NCBI GenBank assembly: GCA_022575985.1
Contig: JAKSXM010000132.1
Coordinates: 5,208,001 to 5,272,000, forward strand
Source of the DNA: Anagrus nilaparvatae
Lineage: Eukaryota; Arthropoda; Insecta; Hymenoptera; Mymaridae
Length of the DNA stretch: 64,000 nucleotides
Direction: 5' to 3'
Below are positions 22,501 to 33,398 of this stretch, in pieces. A program made the translations under genes and the position numbers. The notes beneath the pieces were generated by a model, which made no database searches, was not told where the DNA came from, and saw nothing but the letters and a program-made list of their open reading frames with translations. Position 1 is the stretch's first letter. Every line of letters begins with the position of its first letter.

Positions 22501-25500
22501 ATTTGACCCCCCTCCTTAAATAGGACCAATTTGACCCCCCTCCTTAAATAGGACAAATTTGACCCCCCCCCCTTAAATAGGACAAATTTGACCCCTCCCC
22601 CTTTAAAAAGGACAAATTTGACCCCCCCCCCTTAATTTTCAAGTTTTGAAGTATTTGACCCCCCCTCCCTATAAACATGTTCCATGTTAAAATAAAAAAA
22701 AAAATTAAATTTTAAATTTTCATTTTTACAAAATTAAAATTCCCCGCAAAAATCTGCGGGAAATTTTACATAAGGGTTGTTATATTTTTATAAGAGCTTT
22801 TAAGTTAAAACAGCAAAATTTGAAAGAATTTTCCTATTAATTTCAATTAATTTAGTGTAATTTAAAAAATAAGGAATTTAAAATTTCGCTATTTTGCCAT
22901 AATAAAAGCTCTTAAAGATATAAAAAGATTGAAATTCAAAAAAATGGTAAAAAATTTTTTTTTTGCATAAAAAGTTATTAATAATTTGTTATAATATTAG
23001 TCTGGCTCGGCAGGGGAGGAGGGGGGGGAATGAAATATTGACATTTTAGCGCCTGATCAGGTCCTGATAAGAACTAAAATACTTTAGGTTTATGGACTTA
23101 GGATAATTTATATTTTGGGATTTATTGTAATTTTGGTTTTTGGATGAGTGAACATGTTCCATGATCGTTGGTTGTGTAAACACACAAACAAGTTATACTT
23201 CTTTTTGTCAAAAAATGTTTCTTGAGATATTCGATCATTTTATACTCGGAACTTAATTAGACACTGAATAGGTTACTTTTTTGGTGTGAAAAATTTTCTC
23301 ATATGTAGGAATCATATTTACTACATTAGTTGCAAATTACAGCACATAATTTAAGTTAGTATTTAGATATCATAATTTTGCTTAAATCTTTTATTTAGTT
23401 AAATTTATCATATAATACTTTTCGGGGCTGTTTCGTCACTAGAAATATTAGCAAAACTAAAAAATGTATTACTAAAATCATTTGCCTGAATCGCAACTTT
23501 ATAAACAGTGCAAGCATGTAAATCTGAGAGAAATATACTAGTTTTATTTGTTTTTTTACTATCAAAATGACGACCATCCGTTAATTGAGCGTCAATAGTG
23601 ATTACATATTCTTGAACACATGTTTTTCCATATTCTGGTGGCGACCAAGTTATTTTTAAACCATAATCATCTGTTGGGTTCGTTTGAATATTTAAAGGTT
23701 CAGTTGGATCTGGGAATAAATTATGTCAATTATTAAACTTATATTTTAATTAAATTCAAATAAAAACAAAATTTACCAACTTGAGATGTTTTTCCTTGGA
23801 TACATTGTTTATCAATTATTGACGAGTTTTCAATGCAAATTTTATATTCCAGGCAAGGATTCAAGTCAGTTATAGTATAAGTTGATTCGGACAATTTTAC
23901 ACTTACGTTACCTAAAGTTTCTTCATCCAGTATCCAGTAAATATTAATCGAATGATTTTTTTCATTTTCAGTATAATTCCATTTCAAAGTTATAGAATCA
24001 TTCTTGACAGAATGAATTCCAATGTCGTATGTAATCGGTTCTTTAAATTTAGAAAAAAAAATTTACTTGACATTTAAAAAATGCTTACATTTTTATAAAA
24101 CAAAATTTTTAAGATTTACCTTTAATTACAAACAAATGCTTAATTAATGTCACATAATAAAAATTTTAAGAAGATATACCTAGGTTAGATTTGCCAGTGA
24201 ATGATCAGCCTCCTGTGAATGTTCAATACCTTAATTTCTTATGGAAAATGAGTAGTCATTTTCTAGATTTTAACCGCCCATGTAAAAAAATCGTCTAATA
24301 GCCAGCTATTAGCTGGCTATTAGCTGGCTACGATTTGGCTACGAACTGGATACCCATTTATATTTTACAAATTTTCTTTGAAATTTTATTCCGGAGAATC
24401 CCACATCGGAAAAAGAATCTGCTTGCCGCAAGCGGGATTCCGTTTGCGAAATACGGTAAAAACTTTTGCGACAAATAGATTTCTTTTTTTCAGTGCAGGA
24501 TTGATAATTTTTTATCATTTTATAACTTTTTGATCTGCAAAAAAAATCATTCATCAATATTATATTTTTCTTCGGGAAGCCATTCCGATTCGCGTTTCAT
24601 GATTTTTTTCCTTATCAATTTACATTTCCGCACCAACTCTTTTTACCAAATTTTAAGGTTACTTCAAAAAATTAAACTTTTCTTCTTCCTAATGACATTT
24701 GAACTCGTAAGAAATTTCGTAAGAAATTACGAAAATAATATATATTTGTTCAACAAGGGAAAAAAATAGGATTTGGGTTTCAATGCAGTTATATGCACGA
24801 GTGAGCGTAGCGAACGAGTGCAGACAGCATTGAAAGTAAAATTTCTTACATTTTTTCCCGTGTTCAACACATAGTTTTTCATTAAAAGCGAAAAAAAGAT
24901 CGCCCGAAAGTAAGAGCGTAGATCTTTTTTGCAGCGTGTAATAAAAAATTATTTTCGTAATTTCTTAGAGTTCAAATGTCATTAGGAAGAAGAAAAGTTT
25001 AATTTTTTGAAGTAACCTTAAAATTTGGTAAAAAGAGTTGGTGCGGAAATGTAAATTGATAAGGAAAAAAATCATGAAACGCAAATCGGAATGGCTTCCC
25101 GAAGAAAAATACAAAATTGATGAATGATTTTTTTTGCAGATCAAAAAGTTATTAAATGATAAAAAATTATCAATCCTGCACTAAAAAAAAGAAATCTATT
25201 TGTCGCAAAAGTTTTTACCGTATTTCGCAAACGGAATCCCGCTTGCGGCAAGCAGATTCTTTTTCCGAAGTGAGATTTTCAGGAATAAAATTTCAAAGAA
25301 AATTTGTAAAATATAAATTGGTATCCAGTTCGTAGCCAAATCGTAGCCGGCTATTAGCCAGCTATTAGCCAGCTATTAGACGAGTTTCTACATGGGGGTC
25401 ATTCACTGGCAAATCTACCCTAATTTAATTAATTGAATAATTTTTAAAGGCTACGTCCGGATCTATAATTATAAAGCATCAACTCATGAAAGATAATTAG

Positions 25501-27724
25501 GAAGTAGTCGTCTTAAGTTTAAGTACGCCTAAAAAAACTTATATTCTGAGATTTAATTAGTTGCGATCATTTAATTTACGATTCTAAAAAGCTTTTTGGA
25601 ATCCAATTTAAAGCCGAAAAATTTTTTGTTTGTTTAATTGACATTGCAGTCAGAGTGTTTCATATCTATGGACTAAAATAATTTTGAGTGATTTATTTTT
25701 ACTTTCTTCAACAAATGCGACAATTCCTACCAGAATCTGAAATCTTTCTCAACAAGTAAAATCTGTGGATTAGATTTTCATAAATCAAACTGCTCCTGTA
25801 ATACTTATTTTGTCTTTTGAAAATATGAGCATTTCTCACTTGGTTAAATTGTCATTCCCATGTAGAAATTCAATTTTTCTGTTTTAGAATCGGATTATAG
25901 TTAATGATGTTGATACCACATTTTTATAAGGTCAAAATATTAACGCCAGTTTAGTCTACGAGAATCCAACTCACACATCGCAGAATCCATTAAATGAAAA
26001 AGGAAGGATTATTTTGGGCCATAAATTAGATCCCAGATTCTTAGCGGCTGAAAAAGCTTTCATCTTGTGGGAATTATTGCTTATTTTGAAGAAATTAAAA
26101 ATTAACTCTTCAAGACTGTTCCATAAGATATGAAATCCTCAGGCTGCAATGTTTATTAAACATCAAAAAACTTTTTCGGATTCCAATTGGATCGAAGTAG
26201 TTAAAAAAACATTCGGATTGTAAATTGAATGGTTGAAACTTTTTGAATTAGTCAGTTTGACATATTAGATGTTAACTCTAATTATTAATTGTTAAAAATC
26301 ATGTAATTTTACTATAAAATGGGCGTATCAGCTTACCCGATATTTTTTTAAAAACTAGCATCGTTTTTAAGAAATCATAAGAATTTAATGACCCCAATTT
26401 TATACGCAGTACTTTTATTTTCAAATCATTTTATTGTGTTGCGTATACTAATTTTGAATTAATGTTATTTTTGGTTTTCAGAATCTTTAAATATACTCAA
26501 ATTAAAAAATAACCTTCAAGGTGCTCGAAAAAATAATTTTTTTTTTACGAACCTCAGTTCAAAAAATTAGAATTTTCACTTTTTTTCAGAAAATATTGCA
26601 AAATCAAAAAAAAAAAAAAATCATTTTAGTTTTTTAAGTATTTAACCCTGTTGCATCAAATATTTTTGAGCGTTGATAGTCGCAAATTAAAGTTTGTATT
26701 TTTAGGTTCAAATTACAATAAAAAATAAAAATGGCATATACCTAAGTTTTTTTAAATCGCTGAAAAATTTAAAAATAAAATAAATTTTTGAAAATTAGAG
26801 TGAACGTCCAAAAATCTAAAATTTCAATTGAGTTTAAATAGACCTTGTTGAACAAATTATAAGGGAAAATTCAAAGCACTTTGATTTTATCTCTTGTCAA
26901 TATTTCATTCTCATAAGCTGAATTAAAAAATAAATTTTGTAATTTTAGACGTTTTTTGGCTCACCAATCAAAACTTTGCACATAAATGTATTACAAAAGT
27001 AATTTCATTCAATAATATATTTTATAAAGGTTAAAATGATAGGTCTAAAGTCTATCTTAACAATTTCAATTTTTTCGTTAAAAATTTCAACTTTTTTGTC
27101 ATAATAGAAGGCACCTGGGGGTCTATAAACCTCAGTATCTAAGTTTTTTTAGGTATACTCTAAACTAATATAATTACTTTCCAAATATCTTTCATAGTCC
27201 AATTCACTGTATAGGCATAGCCTTTAAAATTTCAAGCAAACGTTAAAAAAGTTTAATTTTTCTATATATTTTAAGGTATAGTATAAAATTTTTAGTAGCA
27301 CATGTGTAATATTTATATAAACAGTCGTTATCATAAAATACTCGTGATTCATATTTGAAAATATTATCTTTATACTATAATAATATTTGAAATAACATGA
27401 GTAATTAATTTATCAAATCATATTTTCAAACAAGTTTTTTAACTGCCGAAAATTTTATGAAAACTGAAGTCAATTGTTCATACCTGTATCATTAATAGTT
27501 GAAATCTCAATATGGATGTCATTAGGTGCAAGATTGGGTTTAAACATTCCATCAGTTTTATTTACTGATTTATTCAGTTCATTATTTATATTTTCTTCCA
27601 ATGAAGTTTTTATTGTTACAAGATTTGGTACTTCTGTAACTAAATTTTCATTTCCTGTTACACTAAAAATATTAAATATGTAAATAATTAAAAAAAATGA
27701 ATTTAATTTTTTTTTAGTTAGCAT
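19504..27724 (-). CDS. Receptor-phosphatase-like FN3 membrane protein without a catalytic domain
   Basis: Nine exons join in frame on the minus strand: 27724-27484, 24040-23777, 23709-23419, 21621-21298, 21226-20918, 20681-20340, 20275-19979, 19914-19705 and 19628-19504. Every intron is phase 1 with GT...AG borders, and the total is 800 codons plus TGA. Residues 1-24 are a signal peptide. Exons 2-6 each encode about one fibronectin-III domain (88-114 residues with ITWSPPEYG, LKWNYTE, ILRWGLPC, YICRALIYND-type strands), so five in tandem cover residues 81-590. Exons 7-8 (591-759) contain ILYYAVMVAK, FTVGEDASCN, FCNGPLKPDTYYHVRIRAF and a final GGFADS. This is the membrane-proximal domain pattern of R3 receptor tyrosine phosphatases (Ptp10D, Ptp4E, PTPRB, PTPRJ). 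A membrane span (about 764-788) is followed only by RRCSTLRCTLK and a stop. It should sit in the plasma membrane and bind ligand without signalling by dephosphorylation; a decoy or co-receptor role is inference. Confidence 0.87.
22230..22380 (+). repeat. Tandem repeat of about 28 bp (CCTAAACCTGAATTATT type)
   Basis: About five imperfect copies of a unit containing AAGTCCCTAAA followed by CCTGAATTATTC or TCGATATTATTC. It is one of two arrays inside the element at 22,075-23,197. Confidence 0.75.
22448..22665 (+). repeat. Tandem repeat of about 28 bp (GGACAAATTTGACCCCCC type)
   Basis: About seven copies of GACAAATTTGACC plus a C run of variable length plus TTAAATAG. The C run varies from six to about ten, as expected from slippage. 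Confidence 0.85.
24180..25425. mobile_element. Foldback element of about 1.2 kb in intron 1 of the FN3 gene
   Basis: Two arms of about 460 bp, roughly 24,285-24,745 and 24,945-25,400, are near-perfect inverted copies. Shared blocks include GTCTAATAGCCAGCTATTAG, GGCTACGA, ATCCCGCTTGCGGCAAGC and GAACTC(G/T)(T/A)AAGAAATT. Outside them, GATTTGCCAGTGAATGA near 24,187-24,203 is matched inversely by TCATTCACTGGCAAATC near 25,398-25,414. The left side has about 70 bases of extra sequence between this outer repeat and the arm. The roughly 200-bp centre has its own small inverted motif, with GATC-rich ends near 24,895-24,935. No coding capacity is seen. Confidence 0.85.
25426..27483. other. Rest of FN3-gene intron 1
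   Basis: No exon, RNA gene or recognised repeat was found. The long intron separates the signal-peptide exon from the first FN3 exon, so internal regulatory elements are possible but not visible. Confidence 0.45.
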
Positions 27725-29906
27725 TATTTAATTGTATCTTCTTCTAGAATTTCGACAATACTAATTGTTTGGTTTTTAAATTTTATGAGCACATTTGATT
27801 TGTTTTTTTTTTTTTTGAGCAAATAAAAAAAATTGAATACAGAGAATCTAGTTATGAAACTTTTAATCTATAACGTTAACTAAAAAAAAATGTTTCTATG
27901 TTTAAAATTATCATAGAGCGAAGCTCTATCTTATACCGAAAATATGCCCAATTCAAGTAACGAATTGAAGAAAACTACTTGACTTACTCGAGTAACTTGA
28001 CTATCTATTAGATAACTTTCATATTTGACATTTTTATTATCGTGTATAGAAAAACTGTATAAATTTTGGTTATCATCCATTATTTCTGAAATCTTGTTTC
28101 TGTGGATATATTACAAGGTTTGCTTCGCTCTACTCGTTTTAGAGTTTTATAGTAAAATCTTGAAATTAGGCACAATATATTTTTTGTTAAAAGTAAAAAT
28201 AAAAAAATGTATTGTTTCAGAATGTGTGTTAAAAATAATATCTTTTCATTTATTGGCTAAGAGGGGAGCAGGGGGTAAATTGTCTCTTCGCCCTTTTTAG
28301 GGCTTTATATAAGGGAAAAGATATTAAGTTGTTAAAATAATTTGACAACTACATTTTTTATAAGAATATTTTTAAAAAATCATGTCATTTTTGACGGAAA
28401 TATAAAACATTTAAATAATGCATATTTTAATTTTAAAAGATAAGCATACAGAAGCCGTAAATAATGGGAGAATAGGAGAGAAGGCGGGTAATAGTCAAGA
28501 GAGTTGCTGGGCGAGTTGGAAAACATATGAAAATGATCCACGTCTTCGAGGTTTTGAGGTCGAGAAAAACGAATTTCAGATGGAAATTGTTCACTCTAAA
28601 TTATTTTCTGATGGTGGACATAAAAATATGGATAAATGAACTTTCTACATTAATTCAGTATGCATAATTTCTTTATAGAATAATTTTTACTGCTGCGTTG
28701 TGAAAAAAAACTCATTGCTTTGAAAAATTTTGGATCCTAATGGAGATATCGTTCCTTAATTATCAACAATAGGTACCAAATTCGAGGACAGTATTTCTTA
28801 AACTCAGGGCTTATACTGTTGTAGGTATAATTCTTAAACTTGTGTATAATAAAAAATTAGGATAAGAAACTACGTATATATATAAATAAACAAATTTAAT
28901 CAAGATAATAATATTTAGGTAATAAATTTTTAAATAAACATAAAATTTTTTTAAAGCATTTCTATTTGATTAAAGATAATGAATTTAATCAGGAAATACC
29001 TTAAATATTTTTTGGATAAATTATTATTTTTTGAATTAATTTTTTTTTCACAAGTTATCGTATTTGAAATACAAAAAGAATTTTTTTAAAATATTGATTA
29101 TAAATATATATAAAATTATCTAAAAATTTTATTACTGTAAAAAAATTTTATAGAGATATCGTTTTACTGAAACTATACTATGGTCTTACTTTCTTGAAAC
29201 GAGAGTAAGTATAAGTAGAAGATATTTTAGGGTCCTTATGGAGACCCAGTTCTGAAATGTCCGTTTTATAGGTTTTGAGATTTTATAAGAGAAAATGGGG
29301 ATCTTTTATTCGTACTAGTCTGTACAATATTAAGTGAACTACTCAACCAGCATAATTTCCTTACTTTTTCGAAGAAAAAATATATATCTAATACTTGAAT
29401 TTTCTAAGGCTTATCTCAAACCTGTGTTTAAAATACATTGCGTAGTACATACATATATGTAATATAACTACAGATTTAACGCTAAGTTTGTGTTTAAAGC
29501 GCTCCGTCTGGAATCAGCCTAATTCTAGCAATTGGACACCTAAGTTCATCAGAATTATCTCAGTACGCTACATTTCGGTAGCATTATCGGCACGGCTAGG
29601 GCTGTCCCCTCTACCGTGTTAGCATAATATGTCTTCGCTGGTGAGTCGGCTTTGCTCAACCGAGAGGTCTGACTCTCCGGGAGAATAAGACAAATGTATC
29701 AAAGAGAAGGGGGAAAGAAGAATTGCCTGATTTTTTTGAGTGTAGATGAGGAGTATCAAGAGATTCTACTAATCTTTTATACGTAGTGATTGAAAAGTAC
29801 AAGGCCTAATGATTTTAAGAGAATTAAGCACTTTGCATAATTTTTTTGATTTATGTTCTTCTTGGGGTTTCCATTACCACTAATACAACATCAAGAGTAA
29901 AGAAAC
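27725..29906. other. Intergenic stretch upstream of the FN3 gene
   Basis: Contains the presumed promoter of the minus-strand FN3 gene, though no clear core motif was fixed. A GC-richer segment at about 29,500-29,700 (with GGCACGGCTAGGGCTGTCC and GAGAGGTCTGACTCTCCGGG) stands out from the AT-rich background and may be a retrotransposon fragment. The frames at 28,025-28,300 and 28,418-28,639 have no recognisable domain. Confidence 0.4.
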
Positions 29907-30430
29907 CCCTTTCTTCACTCGGTTACTATAGCCGCATATAATACAAGGCTTGAATAATACAAGTGGCCGCTTTAAAGCAGTTTTTTTTGGGCCCCTTCAA
30001 GAAGGGGCCTTTTTCGTAGGACGAGGAGAATGCATTTACGCATACCATACACCGCGTACTGTATGGTTATGTGGGACTCAATCTCAAATTTATGGTTGCC
30101 CAGATACTCAATATAACTGAGGAGGAATTACAATACCCACTAAACTCCCCACCCTCCTGCATTTATGACAATATCATAGAATCCGGACCGGGACTCCCTG
30201 TTTAGGTATTACTTCGGTCCGGAAACAATGCAGCCAAGGCATTTCTTCGCCATACCCTGTCAATAAAGGAGGAGAGTTTCCTACGAGAGGAAACCGCGTT
30301 AAAGCAGTAGAATTGACATTATATTTATGATTAATCATTCAAAATTCCCGACTACACTGCTTAAACGCGGTAATTTTTCATATCCAAGGGTTGTATTATA
30401 TGCGCGTCCAGTAAGCAAGTGGAGAAAGGG
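29907..30430. mobile_element. Terminal-inverted-repeat element, GC-richer than its surroundings
   Basis: The left end (CCCCTTTCTTCACTCGG, then CATATAATACAAGGCTTG and GCCGCTTTAAAGCAG) is matched inversely by the right end (CTGCTTAAACGCGG, CCAAGGGTTGTATTATATG, then CAAGTGGAGAAAGGGC). The repeats span about 100 bp and are imperfect. Inside are two strong hairpins: GGGCCCCTTC/GAAGGGGCC at 29,989-30,011 and TCCGGACCG/CGGTCCGGA at about 30,182-30,223. No protein-coding frame is seen, so it resembles a miniature element of about 520 bp. Confidence 0.65.
29989..30016 (+). other. Strong GC hairpin followed by a T run
   Basis: A near-perfect nine-pair stem (GGCCCCTTC against GAAGGGGCC) with a two-base AA loop is followed at once by TTTTT. 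It looks like a bacterial intrinsic terminator, but in this insect-like context it lies within a transposable element. Pol III could also stop at the T run. Confidence 0.5.
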
Positions 30431-30766
30431 CTTAATTACCAAATAAAACAAATAAGAAAATAGTTTCCGCAACTGAATTTTTTCCAGTCTATATCATAAT
30501 TACACTACTTCTTTAGGTTGCGTTCATAGAATTATCTTTCGGAAACTTTATAATTTGTGATTTCAAAATAAATTTTTGACTCAGTTTAATTCATTAAATA
30601 TTTTATAACTTTAAAGGAAATTACAATAAATTACAATAACAATTACAATTACATTAACATAACAATAAGTTAATTCATTACAAACGTTTTTTTTTTACAT
30701 AAATTTATAATCCTTATTATAAAAATCATTCAATTAATGCATACAGATTCAAAGATTGTTCAAAAA

Positions 30767-31499
30767 TTAATCAGAAATTAATTTTGCTGCTGCACAAACA
30801 CCAGTCGCCAGAGCCTAAGATATAAAATATAAAAAAATTACACGAATCAGTAAAAATTTAAAGTATGTAAGTAGTAAAATAAAATTTTTACCAATTCTGT
30901 TGGAGCAAAATCAGGTGTAATAACTTTAAGAGCAATTCCTCCAATTGTAATAATACCACAGCCAATTTTCATAACTGTAGGATTAATCTTCTGAAATTTT
31001 ATTATTTTTTTAGTTTTGAAGAAAAATATTTGAATGATAGAAGAATTAATTTCTTTTTACCGTCACATGTGTAATCCCTGCACACTCTTCGTTCAGTGTT
31101 TTCTGAAAAAATTCAATTAAATTTTGTTAGTATAGAAATTAATAATATTTTATTGTTAGTTAAAAATAAGTTATGAAATAAAATATTTACTATCTGCTGA
31201 TCCTTTAATGGCATGAAATGTTTTATGAGACTAAATTTAAGTGAGTAACAAACGATCTTCAAAACTACTTTGTAACCAGGAATTTCATTCTAGAATTTTA
31301 TATAAAAGTTAAACAATTTAAAATGGTGCTCGACTACAAAAAAAAATTTAACCACTTTTACCATATTCGAAACTCTCAAATTTTGTAAATTGGTTGAATT
31401 CTTTGAATTATTCGATAACGAGTCCCCGGAAAGAGGCGAGCCAGATACGAAAACTACAGCGACGACAGAGAATAAGACAGAAACTGCTAAGTACTTCAT
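30767..31499 (-). CDS. Small secreted protein, left paralogue (five exons)
   Basis: Exons 31499-31362, 31289-31191, 31102-31061, 30990-30892 and 30814-30767 join in frame. All introns are phase 0 and begin GTAAA, and the product is 141 residues. It starts with a signal peptide (MKYLAVSVLFSVVAVVFVSG), then a Ser/Asn-rich segment with possible N-glycosylation sites (NNSKNST). A middle part holds NEIPGYKVVLKIVCYS and ECAGITHVT. A hydrophobic Gly/Ile-rich stretch follows (KIGCGIITIGGIAL), ending in AAAKLISD. Four cysteines lie outside the signal peptide. A TATAAA box lies upstream near 31,583-31,590. The family was not recognised; a venom, salivary or immune peptide would fit the build but is a guess. 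Exons 4-5 differ clearly from the right copy, while exons 1-3 are almost the same. Confidence 0.85.
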
Positions 31500-31500
31500 C

Positions 31501-33398
31501 TTGAAACAAAAAACCTTTTGACTGACACTTTCTTACGTGAAGACGTTATTTCTATTAAAATTTTGTTTTTCAGAAGGGTTCTTTTATATGCTTTCATTTA
31601 CCAATTGACTGCGTATTTTTAATTAATCTAAAATGTTGACAATATTCTTACGTCAGACTAATTATGATATCAATGGAGTAAATTAGAACGTAATTTTTTG
31701 ATACGCATTTTTAATAGCTTCATTTTTAGTATCATAGTTTAAATAAGATAAAGTCTCCTGATCCATAAAATTTATGTACGTACTTCCCGCAAGACTCAAA
31801 CATGTGTTCAATAAGTACTTATTGATTTATTGATTTTCAAAAAATGTAGATATCAAAGTGTTATTTAATTTTTGTCTATAATCACAGTTTATTAAATACA
31901 ATTTTATAACATTTTTACGAAATTCATTAAAAAATTTAATTAGTTTGGATTCATGAAATTCCCTTATTACATGAAAATTTAATTTAGCAAACTCTTTCAA
32001 TTTTAATTCTAACAAATATGAAAAGTGAATTTTTTCTTTTGCCACAAGCGAAATATCTGGTTTCAGCAAACGAAATTCCGGTTACAGAAAACGGATTTTT
32101 TTTTACTTAAAATGGAAATTAAGACCTATGTGTATAAGAAATCAAATTAAACTATAAAAATTGACATTTTTAAGAAAAATAATTTAAATTGTTTATATTA
32201 AATAAAAAAATATTTGATTTTTGAGCTAACAATTATTTGCGTTATTTTTCAATAAGTTGCCCACGTTTCGAAGACCTTCGTCTTCATTATCAAGGCTAAA
32301 AATTTACAATATTTTACAATTTTATAAAAATTTGTTTACACAAAATTTAAAATTAACTTTACCTTATTAAATATTTTTAAGTAAAGAATATAAAATATTC
32401 TTCACTGAGTAACGATCTTATACTAATCTTTGAGTTTTTAAAAAATTTTTAGTTGATTCCTTGAAAAAAATAAAGCTCTTAGAGGGTGTCAACTTTTGGT
32501 AAATTTTAAAACTGAAAGCACACTTACCCCGCATGAGTTTTCTTGTTTTTTATTCTATTTTAAATAATAATTTACCAGTGATTATGGAATTTTTCAAGCG
32601 GCATAAAATTGGCACCCATTTTTCGGTAAAAAACAAAAGGCTATTCCCGGATAAGAGCTCCGGCCGAACGAAACCCATCGCCATGAACCTTTCATGCCTT
32701 ACTTTTGGTACCAAAATACCATCTTTAACCTATACAGGAACTTCCGAATGCTCTTCCTTACGTCCCTAACCTCAAAAAGTCATTTTTTTAACCGCAAAAT
32801 CTAATGGCACGAAAAAATCTTCCCCCACCACTTTTTAAAAATTCCCCCTCAATTCGTATGGTTTGCATGCATTTCTGCACTTTGCACTTTTTTCTTTTAA
32901 AATATTTTTCAATTAATTATTATTCAGTAGTCAGAATTAATTTTTATATGAAAGAAAGTTGATTTATTAATTTTAACTAAAATGAACTTTCAGTTTTTAA
33001 ATTTTATTTACACTTTTTTGTGCATTTAAAACAATGATAGAGGCTCGAACTTTTGAGGGAAAATGCTGAATGGCACGAAAAAAACTAAGTTTAAAGTTTA
33101 AAACAATTTTTACCAACTATTTTATTTTTTTCGAAAAAATCCTAAATTTTTGTTACTTTTCCCTCGTTTTCTCGAAGCTGGTGATAGGTACATCCACAAT
33201 TTTTTTTCTGGTAACATATTTTAGTTACACAAGATCACCTTGAAATTTTCAGACAAAACGGTTAGGTGCAACCTACTTAAAAAAAATCTTAAAGTCAAGT
33301 TCTCATTTTTCGATTTTTAGCAAATTTTTATTTTATACGAAAATTAATTAAAATTATACGATAAAAATGATTAATAATTCTGAATTATCTGTGAAATA
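31501..33398. other. Left arm of the inverted duplication and adjoining non-coding DNA
   Basis: 31,500-31,850 is the inverted counterpart of 38,325-39,172 on the right. The shared block with TATGGATCAGGAGACTTTAT (inverse near 31,752-31,771) occurs once here but twice on the right (near 38,401 and 38,906). 31,850-33,398 has no right-hand counterpart that I could see. The frame at 32,533-32,769 is not recognised. Confidence 0.5.
32255..32300 (-). ncRNA. Degenerate hammerhead-ribozyme-like motif, Penelope-type relic
   Basis: On the minus strand the order is CCTTGATAAT, a six-pair stem GAAGAC/GTCTTC closed by a GAAG loop, then GAAACGTGGG. This is the layout of the type of hammerhead found in the ends of Penelope-like elements (CUGAUGA, stem II, GAAAC). 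Two core positions look changed (TTGATAA in place of CTGATGA), so it is unlikely to cleave. No reverse transcriptase lies beside it. Confidence 0.45.

Larger units (their letters stand above)
22075..23197. mobile_element. Minisatellite-carrying terminal-inverted-repeat element in an FN3-gene intron
   Basis: The left end TATAACCGGTTTGTGT, with CATGGAACATGTTTAC 30 bases in, is mirrored by the right end, which closes with GAACATGTTCCATGATCG, GGTTGTGTAAACACAC and GTTATA. The terminal repeats are about 50 bp, and each contains smaller palindromes (GGAACATGTTCC). It lies wholly within the intron between exons 3 and 4 of the FN3 gene. The interior holds two separate tandem arrays and a G-rich tract (about 23,008-23,028) that is the inverse of the C-rich tract and GCCGAGCC block at 9587-9640. 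No coding sequence. Confidence 0.7.

Noticed and set aside
23395..23577. 60-codon minus-strand frame rich in Ile, Leu and Val
   Set aside because: It is a +1 shadow of FN3 exon 3 (23,709-23,419), whose true frame gives a normal FN3 domain and matching splice phases.
24339..24769. Frames of 72 and 79 codons in the foldback element
   Set aside because: They lie within the arms, have no domain, and reappear in disrupted form in the other arm.
28418..28639. 73-codon plus-strand frame with mixed charged residues
   Set aside because: The composition is protein-like, but no start context, splice partner, domain or repeat supports it.
29989..30016. Bacterial intrinsic terminator, hinting at bacterial DNA or contamination
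   Set aside because: The hairpin lies inside an element with inverted ends in AT-rich, intron-containing DNA. No bacterial genes are nearby.
32533..32769. 78-codon plus-strand frame in a slightly GC-richer patch
   Set aside because: No recognisable domain and it lies in repeat-rich DNA; it may be a transposon scrap but cannot be supported.
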